This document shows, piece after piece, positions 1 through 6,320 of a stretch of 12,459 bases of DNA. A program made the translations under genes and the position numbers. The notes under the pieces were generated by a model. That model was not told where the DNA came from. It made no database searches and saw only the letters and a list, made by a program, of their open reading frames with translations. Source of the DNA: JAKLQJ01 sp964534135 (lineage in GTDB: Bacteria > Elusimicrobiota > Elusimicrobia > Elusimicrobiales > UBA9959); the NCBI GenBank assembly GCA_964534135.1, contig CAZHQC010000068.1, positions 1 to 12,459 on the forward strand. Direction: 5' to 3'. Each line of letters starts with the position of its first letter. The stretch's first letter is position 1.

Positions 1-33
1 AGCGACTACACCTTAAAACAACTTAAAACTGGT

Positions 34-63
34 TTGACAAGCTAATCCACTAAATCCTATAAT
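34..63 (+). promoter_or_regulatory. Consensus sigma-70-type promoter
   Basis: TTGACA at 34-39 and TATAAT at 58-63 are both perfect consensus boxes, separated by 18 bp. The predicted transcription start would be near 70, only a few bases before the first ATG of the following reading frame at 76, so a transcript would be almost leaderless for that start. The -10 box may instead be an accident of coding sequence, because the protein homology of the downstream gene seems to continue upstream of the ATG through these bases. Confidence 0.5.
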
Positions 64-75
64 TCAGATGTAGAT

Positions 76-576
76 ATGGCAAAATGGATGAAAGAAACTT
101 TCATGCGCTTAAAAGCCACGCCGAAAGAGATAGAAAAGCATCTTTTAAAAACCATACTCATCAGAAAAGGCTTTAAAGATATTATTAAGTTTTGCGATAA
201 GAACAAGATACCGCTTGAAGTTGTAAGCGGCGGTTTAGATTTATATTCCCGTCCTTTATTTAAAAAATGGAATTTGGATGTAAAATATTTTTTTGGTAAA
301 GCCAAATTTACAAAAAATGGTTATCGTATAAATTATCCCTATTTAAAAAACTGTTCTCTTGATGATTTTAAAAAGGCCAGAGTGAAATTTTATCAATCAA
401 AAAAAAGAAAAGTTATTTTCTGCGGTGATGCGACCACCGATTTAAAAGCGGCAATGATAGCTGATAAGGTCTATGCCACAAAAACACTTTTAATATTATG
501 TAAAAACAATAATATCAAAACTTCTTGGCTTAGGACTTTTTTTGATGTAAAGAAATTTATAATAAGAAACAGTTAA
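76..576 (+). CDS. MtnX-like HAD phosphatase, N-terminus missing
   Basis: This 166-residue protein resembles the HAD-IB / MtnX branch (2-hydroxy-3-keto-5-methylthiopentenyl-1-phosphate phosphatase and relatives). Visible are motif II in VVSGGLDLY (Ser51) and motif IV in FCGDATTD (Asp118, Asp122), followed by the family-like tail VYATKTLLILCKNNNI. The family normally begins with the catalytic DxDGT motif and is roughly 210-235 residues long. That motif, which holds the nucleophile, is absent here. The same frame upstream is open from the window edge to a TAA at 43-45 and could encode part of the missing region (YNSDVD precedes the ATG), so the gene may be a pseudogene broken by a nonsense codon. 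ATG 76 has no evident ribosome-binding site. As written the product should lack phosphatase activity. The fold family is fairly sure; the substrate is not. Confidence 0.6.
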   Translation: MAKWMKETFMRLKATPKEIEKHLLKTILIRKGFKDIIKFCDKNKIPLEVVSGGLDLYSRPLFKKWNLDVKYFFGKAKFTKNGYRINYPYLKNCSLDDFKKARVKFYQSKKRKVIFCGDATTDLKAAMIADKVYATKTLLILCKNNNIKTSWLRTFFDVKKFIIRNS

Positions 577-613
577 GAATATCGAGCTGTAAAACTAAGC
601 GTAGCTAACTATT

Positions 614-1450
614 ATGCATCCATATCTTCTAAAAATTGGCAGTTTCTCAATTCCAACATACGGTATTTTTGTCGCCGCGGGTTATCTTCTGGGCGCTTTT
701 TATATTTACAAAAGAAATAAATTACTTAATATAAGTAAGGAACAACTTTCCGATATATTGCTTTTTGTGATTATTGCCGCGCTCCTTGGCGGTAAATTAT
801 TTTATGTAGTAATTTTCTGGAATGATTATGGCTTAAATTTTTTTGAAAAAGCCCTAAACGCTCTAAAAGATTTTAGATATGGTTTTGTGTTTTATGGAGG
901 TTTGATAGTTGCCACTGTTTCCTCTTATTTTTATTTAAAAAAGAAGAAAATAAATTTTCTCTCATTTGCGGACATAGCGGCTCCGGGTATTGTTTTGGGT
1001 CATGCGATAGGCCGTATAGGCTGTTTTTTTGCGGGCTGCTGTCATGGAAAGCCGACCGATTTTATTTGCGCGGTAAAATTTAATAATCCCGAAAGCTTGG
1101 TTTCCCCCTCCTTAATAGGTGTCCCCATTCATCCGACTCAACTTTATTCTTCAGCGGCAAATTTTATTATTTTCATAGCTTTACACTTTATGCTGAAGGC
1201 CTCCCTTAAACATAATTGGAAAAAAGGCTTAATAGCCGCTTCATATATCCTGACTTATTCCATAGCCAGATTTACAATAGAAATTTTCCGTGGAGATGAG
1301 CGGGGCAATTTTATTTTTGCAATGTCACCCTCACAAGTAATATCATTATCAGGAGCGCTTATTGCTCTATTCTTTTTTTACTTTGCATGGAAAAATAAGA
1401 CAAAGGCAACAAGACACATAAGCACTCTTAGGAATCTGCCTGTAAAGTGA
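614..1450 (+). CDS. lgt: Prolipoprotein diacylglyceryl transferase (Lgt)
   Basis: Inner-membrane enzyme that transfers diacylglycerol from phosphatidylglycerol to the lipobox cysteine of prolipoproteins, the first step of lipoprotein maturation. The 278-residue protein is highly hydrophobic with about seven membrane segments. Diagnostic motifs are the N-terminal FSIPTYGIFVAAGYLLG (11-27), YGGLI (94-98), the signature HAIGRIGCFFAGCCHGKP (130-147), HPTQLYSS (173-180) and RFTIEIFRGDERG (219-231), whose Arg/Glu positions correspond to catalytic R239/E243 in E. coli. The signature has Cys where E. coli has Asn146, as in the long GRIGCF-type Lgt of many phyla. The start lies 37 bp after the HAD gene with no strong Shine-Dalgarno. 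The last residues (LRNLPVK) and the TGA stop come from a dispersed repeat beginning at 1431, so the native C-terminus seems to have been replaced. Its substrates could include the lipoproteins encoded later in this window. Confidence 0.96.
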   Translation: MHPYLLKIGSFSIPTYGIFVAAGYLLGAFYIYKRNKLLNISKEQLSDILLFVIIAALLGGKLFYVVIFWNDYGLNFFEKALNALKDFRYGFVFYGGLIVATVSSYFYLKKKKINFLSFADIAAPGIVLGHAIGRIGCFFAGCCHGKPTDFICAVKFNNPESLVSPSLIGVPIHPTQLYSSAANFIIFIALHFMLKASLKHNWKKGLIAASYILTYSIARFTIEIFRGDERGNFIFAMSPSQVISLSGALIALFFFYFAWKNKTKATRHISTLRNLPVK

Positions 1451-1507
1451 ACTTGTTACACTTTGAAAGATTCCCGGAATATTGGTCCCATGAACTAAGT
1501 TACACGG
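1431..1507 (+). repeat. Family-1 double-hairpin repeat, copy 1
   Basis: An outer stem GGAATCT (1431-1437) / AGATTCC (1468-1474) encloses a hairpin AAAGTG-AAC / GTT-A-CACTTT (1444-1464). A second hairpin follows at 1488-1507, CCATG-AAC / GTT-A-CACGG. Both hairpins share the core GTGAAC...GTTACAC (ATGAAC in this second hairpin) with the same one-base bulge. Almost the same sequence recurs at 6090-6165, and a shortened form at 2491-2535. This copy overlaps the end of lgt and provides its stop codon. It could be a REP/BIME-like unit or a structured 3-prime RNA end; there is no T-tract, so it is not a classical terminator. Confidence 0.85.
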
Positions 1508-1577
1508 CCCAAAGTAAAAACCAGAAACAAATTTTTACTCAACTTTAATCTTAATCTGCCGTTATTATAAGGAAATT

Positions 1578-2498
1578 ATGCCAAAAACCATATTATTTGA
1601 AATTGACCCCAAAAGACTTGACGCTTTCTTAACAGATAGCGAACATGATTTTTCCAGGGAATTTATAAAAAAATTAATCAAAGCAGGGAAGGTACTGGTA
1701 AACGGTAAAATAAGAAAGCCGGCCCATATTTTGGAATTTGGCGATAAAATAACTTTAGATATGCCTCAAATAGAAACTAAAAAAGACCTTCTTAAAGATC
1801 TCATTATTTATGAAAATGATGAAATTATCGCGATAAATAAACCGTCCGGAATAAAAATGCATCCCAATGATTCCAACTGGGAAGAGACTCCCGCTACAGC
1901 TTTATTTGGCGATGAAACCGTCGTTTCAATGATTCTAAGATCAAATCCGGAAATCGTTGATTCGGGAATGACTCGTTTGGGCCTTGTGCACCGTCTTGAT
2001 AGAGATACCAGCGGTCTGGTGCTTATTGCTAAAACCCCTGAAGTTCAAGACTCTTTAACCGCACAATTTAAAGAAAGACTTATAAATAAAAAATATTTGG
2101 GCGTAACTGATTTAGTGGCTGAAGATTCAAAAGGCAGAATAGAAGCTCCTATCGGCAGACTTAAGGGAGATAAAAAAAATAAAGTCTGGAAATATGGCAG
2201 ATATGCTCTCACAGAATTTAATGTTCTTGAAAATGGAAAAAAATATTCACTTCTGGAAGTATTCCCAAAAACAGGCAGAACAAATCAAATAAGAGTACAT
2301 TTGGCTTATATCGGCTACCCCGTGGCCGGAGATAAACTCTATAAAGGCTCGCCGGCAGCAGCAAGATTAATGCTTCACTCAAATGCGATAACCTTTAAAC
2401 TTCCCTCCCAAAAAAGAAGAAAAACCTTAAAATGCGAACCGCCTAAAGATTTTACAGATGCATGGAAAACCCTGAAAAAATCACCCGTAAGAATCTGA
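1578..2498 (+). CDS. RluA-family RNA pseudouridine synthase
   Basis: This 306-residue protein converts specific uridines in rRNA to pseudouridine. An S4-type RNA-binding domain occupies roughly residues 12-62 (RLDAFLTD ... KAGKVLVNGKIRKPAH ... GDKITLDMP). The catalytic domain follows, with IIAINKPSGIKMHP (83-96), the motif GLVHRLDRDTSGLVLIAKT (135-153) containing the presumed catalytic Asp141, KKYLGV (171-176) and KTGRTNQIRVHLAYIGYPV (231-249). The order and length fit RluD/RluA-type 23S rRNA enzymes; which uridine is modified cannot be told from sequence. The start at 1578 is supported by AAGGA four bases upstream. The stop codon TGA (2496-2498) falls inside a family-1 repeat, as in lgt, so the C-terminal residues VRI are repeat-derived. 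The 127-bp gap from lgt suggests the two genes may be co-transcribed. Confidence 0.94.
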   Translation: MPKTILFEIDPKRLDAFLTDSEHDFSREFIKKLIKAGKVLVNGKIRKPAHILEFGDKITLDMPQIETKKDLLKDLIIYENDEIIAINKPSGIKMHPNDSNWEETPATALFGDETVVSMILRSNPEIVDSGMTRLGLVHRLDRDTSGLVLIAKTPEVQDSLTAQFKERLINKKYLGVTDLVAEDSKGRIEAPIGRLKGDKKNKVWKYGRYALTEFNVLENGKKYSLLEVFPKTGRTNQIRVHLAYIGYPVAGDKLYKGSPAAARLMLHSNAITFKLPSQKRRKTLKCEPPKDFTDAWKTLKKSPVRI

Positions 2499-2535
2499 AA
2501 GATTCCCCGGATGTTAGTCCCGTGAATTAAATTAC
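2491..2535 (+). repeat. Family-1 repeat, copy 2, internally deleted
   Basis: GAATCT (2491-2496) and AGATTC (2500-2505) now form a tight hairpin, because the 27 or so bases holding the inner AAAGTG/CACTTT hairpin of the other copies are absent. The continuation (CCCGGATGTTAGTCCCGTGAA) matches copies at 1431 and 6090. The second hairpin is altered to GTGAAT-TAA-ATTAC, which runs directly into a family-2 unit. The repeat supplies the stop codon of the pseudouridine synthase. Confidence 0.8.
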
Positions 2536-2607
2536 CCTACCACCCGCTTGCAAAGCGTATTTCATGGATGGCGATTATATCGCCATAAGCGGGTGGTGGG
2601 GTAATTT
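2529..2607 (+). repeat. Family-2 palindromic unit C between convergent genes
   Basis: Two 21-base arms (2529-2549 and 2587-2607) are inverted copies with a single mismatch, including ACCCTACCACCCGCTT and AAGCGGGTGGTGGGGT. They enclose an 8-bp perfect hairpin ATGGCGAT-TAT-ATCGCCAT (2568-2586). The unit lies between the 3-prime ends of the plus-strand pseudouridine synthase and the minus-strand GH57 gene. It is symmetric and strong, so it could stop transcription or protect RNA ends from both sides, although no T-tract is present. It is related to units at 4229-4306 and 4308-4375. Confidence 0.85.
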
Positions 2608-2637
2608 GCGGTTGGTTTATTTAGCGCGCTCTGCGCT

Positions 2638-4230
2638 TTAAAACTTGGAAGCGGGCGAAAATACCCTAAAATCTATTCTCGTAAATATATTATTGCGATT
2701 TTCAAGCTCAGACAAGAAAGCCTCATCTATATTCTTTTCAATAATTTGAGTAAGGAGATTATTGGCATTACCGCAATGATCATTTATTCTGGAATAAGCA
2801 TAATCAGAATGGGAATTTATATACATCAAAAACGGCCAATCTGAATTTTGACTCAAAAGCGTTTCACGAGATGCTTGATTTAAAGCCCTTGTAGTTATAT
2901 TATTAATTCTCTGATTTTTAAACCTGCCGGCTGTTTCAATCATTCTTTCCGTAGTGGAAATTATCCCCGGATAAATTTTATCATTGGATTCATTGATCCA
3001 TGGATCAAAATATCCGTTTTCACCCCACGATGATATTGCAGGCTCAATGGAATCAGGTTCTTGGCAAGAATCAATATATTCACCGGGCATAACAAATTGA
3101 AGAGGCAATCTTTCCTCTCTTATTCTTCTTATAATAGCTTCAACAAAAGCCGGACCTTCAAACCACCAATGCCCGAACAATTCAGCATCATAACAACCGA
3201 CAATAATGGGTTTTATTGCCGAATCGGAATAAATATCATCCATCTGTTTCAACCGTTTATTTAAAAAATCTTCCGCATGGCGCGCGACTGTGGCTTTTGC
3301 CAAATCAGGGTCATATAAAGCTTTTTGAGATAAATCAACATCACCTGTAACTCTATGATATTTTAGGCCCAAAGGCTTTCTGCCTTTGCCCATACCGGTA
3401 TACGGTTTTATATATTCATAATCAGCGTCATAGCCCAAGTCTCTATGAAATTCTCTATAAGAACTATCACCGGGATAGCCAAATTTAGCGCTCCAAACTT
3501 CTTTTGAAGAATTAATATCTCTAGCAAAAATATTTAACCCTTTTTGAGTTTTTAAAGGAGCATAAACTCCGTTTCTCGAATTCTTAACGGCATGAGTTTC
3601 CATAAAAGTATAATCGAAACCCGCAAGCTTGATATAAGTATCAAGTCTTTTATCATAAGCGCATTCGGGCAACCAAAATCCTCTGCTTTTCTTGCCAAAT
3701 CTATCTTGATAATCATCCGCGGCTACGGCTATTTGCGCTCTTAAGGCCTCTGGATGAGTAAGCAAAGGAAGCACAGCATGGGTAGCGGAAGATGTTATTA
3801 TTTCTATAAGTCCGGCCTGCTGAAACTGTTTAAAGGGAGTAATAAGATCACCATCATAACGCTGCATGGTTTCAGCCGCAAGAGTATAAAGGTCTTTATA
3901 AACCTTAAGAGTTTTTAAAAGCAAAGGATTATTGGAAGCATTATCCGTTTCTTTGCCAATAAGCTCAAGCCTGGAATTTATATAATCATTAAGTTTTTTC
4001 TTAAGAAGTTTATTTTCAAGCATAGCGCCAAGAGTTGACGAAATGGAAATAGTAATACACGGCCGAATGCCGTCTTTGGAAAGATTTTCTATCATGGATA
4101 TGATGGGAATATAAGTTTCCACTACAGCTTCAAAAAACCAGCTTTCCTCAGCAAAATCGGTTGTTCCCGGATGATTTACATAGGGAAGATGAGCGTGCAA
4201 CATTAACATCAATGAGCCTTTTGAAGTCAC
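2638..4230 (-). CDS. GH57-family 1,4-alpha-glucan branching enzyme (DUF1957)
   Basis: Cytoplasmic retaining glycoside hydrolase family 57 enzyme, expected to make alpha-1,6 branches in glycogen-like glucans. The 530-residue length matches the family. Motifs seen are LMLMLHAHLPYVNHP (7-21), FWLPECAY (185-192) with presumed nucleophile Glu189, CYDAELFGHWWFEGP (346-360) with presumed acid/base Asp348, and SWGENGYFDPW (401-411). The start used is GTG at 4230-4228, giving MTSKGSLMLML; an internal ATG seven codons later would trim the conserved start of strand 1. The GTG lies at the edge of a family-2 repeat, and its upstream GGGGTGG is part of the repeat stem, so initiation may be weakened by the hairpin. 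The gene follows a DUF4912 gene in the same direction; the two families commonly occur together. There is no recognisable terminator beyond a short AGCGC/GCGCT hairpin just after the stop. Confidence 0.93.
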   Translation of the reverse strand: MTSKGSLMLMLHAHLPYVNHPGTTDFAEESWFFEAVVETYIPIISMIENLSKDGIRPCITISISSTLGAMLENKLLKKKLNDYINSRLELIGKETDNASNNPLLLKTLKVYKDLYTLAAETMQRYDGDLITPFKQFQQAGLIEIITSSATHAVLPLLTHPEALRAQIAVAADDYQDRFGKKSRGFWLPECAYDKRLDTYIKLAGFDYTFMETHAVKNSRNGVYAPLKTQKGLNIFARDINSSKEVWSAKFGYPGDSSYREFHRDLGYDADYEYIKPYTGMGKGRKPLGLKYHRVTGDVDLSQKALYDPDLAKATVARHAEDFLNKRLKQMDDIYSDSAIKPIIVGCYDAELFGHWWFEGPAFVEAIIRRIREERLPLQFVMPGEYIDSCQEPDSIEPAISSWGENGYFDPWINESNDKIYPGIISTTERMIETAGRFKNQRINNITTRALNQASRETLLSQNSDWPFLMYINSHSDYAYSRINDHCGNANNLLTQIIEKNIDEAFLSELENRNNIFTRIDFRVFSPASKF

Positions 4231-4306
4231 CCTACCACCCCCTCAGTCTCGCATAAGCGAGACTCAAAAACATACCAATTAAAAATTGGTGAGGAGGTGG
4301 TAGGGT
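4229..4306 (-). repeat. Family-2 palindromic unit A at the GH57 start
   Basis: Outer arms ACCCTACCACCCCCTC (4229-4244) and GAGGAGGTGGTAGGGT (4291-4306) pair at 15 of 16 positions. They enclose two perfect hairpins: GTCTCGC-ATAA-GCGAGAC, and ACCAATT-AAA-AATTGGT (4274-4290). It can therefore fold as a three-way junction. It is flanked on both sides by TCA. On the coding (minus) strand the left arm covers the GH57 GTG start and its only ribosome-binding candidate. Confidence 0.88.
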
Positions 4307-4307
4307 C

Positions 4308-4375
4308 ACCCTACCACCTACTTTGGCGCTACAAGCGCCAGTATAAAAACACGCTTCGCAAGTGGGTGGTAGGGT
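4308..4375 (-). repeat. Family-2 palindromic unit B, tandem with A
   Basis: Outer arms ACCCTACCACCTACTT (4308-4323) and AAGTGGGTGGTAGGGT (4360-4375) pair at 15 of 16 positions and enclose the hairpin TGGCGCT-ACA-AGCGCCA (4324-4340). Outer arms are nearly identical to units A and C, while the inner hairpins are unrelated in sequence. One base separates it from unit A, and TCA occurs at each boundary (4227-4229, 4306-4308, 4375-4377). The last of these is the TGA stop of the DUF4912 gene on the minus strand. Confidence 0.88.
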
Positions 4376-4764
4376 CATAAGGACTCCTTTTTGAAAAAGC
4401 CGGAAGCATAGGTGTCTTTAACTTCTTTACTTTCAATACCGGGAACGGTTATGGTATTGGATTCCATCAATTGAATATCTTCTCCCGATAAAGTTTCAGC
4501 ATGTATAGTGGCATAATAATCTTTGCCTTTTTGCGGAATATCCATATATTCTTTAAATTTATCCCAATTTAAAATTTTCTGACAGGCAAAAGATCTCTCT
4601 TGCGCATAATAGAATTTTAAGGTTATCTCTTTTTTAAAGTTTTTATTTAGGAAATTTTCGGTTTTAGCTTTATTCCAATGCCAAAAAACAAAAATCTTGC
4701 CGGGATTTTTTACAAGCAAGACCAAGCGTTCACTAATAGGAAGTGTTTTATTAGGATTATCCAT
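4375..4764 (-). CDS. DUF4912-domain protein
   Basis: A 129-residue soluble protein with the DUF4912 pattern: LVLLVKNPGKIFVFWHWN (14-31) near the start, then KEITLKFYYAQ and ILNWDKFKEYMDIPQKGKDYYATIHA. The biochemical role of DUF4912 is not established. It is repeatedly found beside GH57/DUF1957 glucan-branching genes, and that is the case here, so an auxiliary role in glycogen or glucan metabolism is a reasonable inference. The short length means a single domain with no extra N-terminal region. The ATG at 4764 has CGGA seven bases upstream, and a plausible promoter lies at 4792-4821. The gene ends AAG GAG TCC TTA TGA; this tail contains a perfect AAGGAG site and an ATGA overlap that originally would have started the GH57 gene (see findings). 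Confidence 0.8.
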   Translation of the reverse strand: MDNPNKTLPISERLVLLVKNPGKIFVFWHWNKAKTENFLNKNFKKEITLKFYYAQERSFACQKILNWDKFKEYMDIPQKGKDYYATIHAETLSGEDIQLMESNTITVPGIESKEVKDTYASGFFKKESL

Positions 4765-4791
4765 GTCATATTCCGTTTAAATACTATAAAT

Positions 4792-4821
4792 ATTTTACCA
4801 ATTTTAGGCTCTAAAGGACAA
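4792..4821 (-). promoter_or_regulatory. Predicted promoter of DUF4912-GH57 operon
   Basis: On the minus strand TTGTCC (4821-4816) and TAAAAT (4797-4792) are spaced by 18 bp, with the start expected near 4785, about 20 bases before the DUF4912 ATG. The boxes match the sigma-70 consensus imperfectly but fit the position well. Confidence 0.45.
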
Positions 4822-4892
4822 TAAAAAACACAGACATATGGCATAACCTGCTATCTCTTAATTCTTGCCTTTAGTTTGAAATTTATTTTAAT

Positions 4893-4937
4893 TTGTATTT
4901 TGTTTTTATATCATTTAGAATGATAGTAACAATCATT
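4893..4937 (+). promoter_or_regulatory. Predicted tdh promoter with operator-like inverted repeat
   Basis: TTGTAT (4893-4898) and TAGAAT (4916-4921) are separated by 17 bp. Overlapping the -10 box and the expected start site is an inverted repeat AATGAT (4919-4924) / ATCATT (4932-4937) with a 7-base spacer. Its position would suit a repressor operator, but no regulator can be named. Confidence 0.45.
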
Positions 4938-4969
4938 AGCCAACAAAGCCGATTTTTTAACTTATTAAG

Positions 4970-4986
4970 GGGTTTTTAGCAAACCC
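4970..4986 (+). promoter_or_regulatory. Hairpin in tdh leader just before the Shine-Dalgarno
   Basis: GGGTTT (4970-4975) pairs with AAACCC (4981-4986) across five bases, ending a few bases before the AAGGAG ribosome-binding site (4991-4996). There is no T-tract, so termination is unlikely; an RNA stability or accessibility effect is possible but unproven. Confidence 0.35.
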
Positions 4987-5006
4987 TTCCAAGGAGACTT
5001 TCTAAA

Positions 5007-6044
5007 ATGAAAGCTATTTATAAACCCAAACCCGCTGCCGGCGCGCTATACGGGAATGTTGATATTCCGGTAATAAAAAGAGATGAGATTTTGATAAGAA
5101 TAGATCACGCTTCAATTTGCGGAAGCGATGTGCCGATATACAATTGGACAGGCTGGGCGCCCGACAGGATAAAAACACCTATGGTCTTCGGCCATGAATT
5201 AGCCGGAGAAGTAGTTGAAATAGGAGAACTTGCCAGAGGCTTTGTTAAAGGTGATTTTGTGTCAGTAGAATCGCACATCTTTTGCGGTTTGTGTTATCAA
5301 TGCAGAAATGATCAAAGACATGTTTGCAGTAATTGCAAAATAATAGGTTTGGATACGCCGGGCGGATTTTCGGAATATGCCGCTATTCCCGCACGTTGCG
5401 CTTGGAAACATACAGATAACTCCCTTAAGGATATCGCCTCCATCATGGAACCCTTCGGCAATGCCGTATATGCCACGCTTATTGAAGATGTAGTGGCTAA
5501 AACCGTTCTGGTTTCAGGCTGCGGACCGCAAGGACTTTTCTCCATTTCAATTGCAAAAGCAAGCGGAGCAAAAACGGTTATAGCTTTGGATACCGCTCCC
5601 TATAGAAGAAAACTGGCTGAAAAAATGGGCGCGGATTATGTATTTAATCCCCTCGATAAAAATACGGAAAGTAAAATTAGACGGATACTAAAAAACAGAG
5701 ACGGTGTTGATGTCGTAGTGGAAATGTCCGGTAATTCTACCGCCATAGATTTTGGCTTGCATATGCTTAGCTTTGGCGGAAGATTTACAGCCTTCGGCCT
5801 GCCAAGTTCAAAAATAAAAATCAATTATTCTGACGATATAATCTTTAAAGGCCTAAGAGTTTATGGCGTAGTTGGCAGAGAAATATTTAAAAGCTGGTAT
5901 AAAATGGAAAGTCTCTTGAAATCAAAAGCCGTGGATCCGAGACCCGTAATAACTCATAAATTCAGCTTTAAAGATTATAAAAAAGCCTTTAAAGTAATGA
6001 ATTCCAAAGATAAAAAATGCGGAAAAGTAATATTGGTTCCGTAA
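5007..6044 (+). CDS. tdh: L-threonine 3-dehydrogenase
   Basis: Zinc-dependent, NAD-linked medium-chain dehydrogenase that oxidises L-threonine to 2-amino-3-ketobutyrate. At 345 residues it is close to E. coli Tdh (341). Catalytic-zinc ligands are visible in ASICGSDV (Cys38) and FGHELAGEV (His63, Glu64). Structural-zinc cysteines lie in FCGLCYQCRNDQRHVC (93, 96, 99, 107). MEPFGNAVYA (147-156) matches the threonine-dehydrogenase version of the active site. The nucleotide-binding glycine loop is VSGCGPQGL (169-177). VVGREIFKSWYKM (288-300) closely follows the E. coli YGREMFETWYKM segment, which favours Tdh over other sorbitol or alcohol dehydrogenases. AAGGAG lies 10 bases before the ATG. It is followed by kbl, whose product consumes its unstable product, which strongly supports the assignment. 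The genes are 276 bp apart, with a family-1 repeat between them. Confidence 0.93.
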   Translation: MKAIYKPKPAAGALYGNVDIPVIKRDEILIRIDHASICGSDVPIYNWTGWAPDRIKTPMVFGHELAGEVVEIGELARGFVKGDFVSVESHIFCGLCYQCRNDQRHVCSNCKIIGLDTPGGFSEYAAIPARCAWKHTDNSLKDIASIMEPFGNAVYATLIEDVVAKTVLVSGCGPQGLFSISIAKASGAKTVIALDTAPYRRKLAEKMGADYVFNPLDKNTESKIRRILKNRDGVDVVVEMSGNSTAIDFGLHMLSFGGRFTAFGLPSSKIKINYSDDIIFKGLRVYGVVGREIFKSWYKMESLLKSKAVDPRPVITHKFSFKDYKKAFKVMNSKDKKCGKVILVP

Positions 6045-6089
6045 ACGGAACTAATAGGTCACAGGCAACAGGGTTCAGGTCACCCTTAT

Positions 6090-6165
6090 GAATCTGCCTG
6101 TAAAGTGAACTTGTTACACTTTGAAAGATTCCAAGGATGTTGGTCCCGTGAACAAAGTTACACGG
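6090..6165 (+). repeat. Family-1 double-hairpin repeat, copy 3 (tdh-kbl spacer)
   Basis: Outer stem GAATCT (6090-6095) / AGATTC (6126-6131) encloses AAAGTG-AAC / GTT-A-CACTTT (6102-6122), followed by CCGTG-AAC-AAA-GTT-A-CACGG (6146-6165). This is the best-formed copy; the second hairpin is fully paired except for one bulged base. The remaining spacer up to kbl contains a small AGCGC-CTT-GCGCT hairpin and a 12-bp palindrome AACAAATTTGTT (near 6260) whose surroundings resemble bases after copy 1. Confidence 0.85.
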
Positions 6166-6320
6166 AGCAAGTAACAGCAAAAAACATTAAACGGCAAAAG
6201 CAAGTCACCAGTCACATGTAGCCGTAGCGCCTTGCGCTGCCTATTAAAGAAAATAGAAGCAACAAATTTGTTTCTACTCACTGCTTTCTGCTCACTAATC
6301 TCTATCACAAAGGAACTTAT

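Noticed and set aside
57..305. Minus-strand frame of 82 codons opposite the HAD gene
   Set aside because: It is antisense to a frame with clear HAD motifs, and no ribosome-binding site or homology is visible.
2610..2645. Rho-independent terminator after the GH57 gene
   Set aside because: The AGCGC/GCGCT hairpin is short and followed by AAATAAA rather than a T-run on the minus strand.
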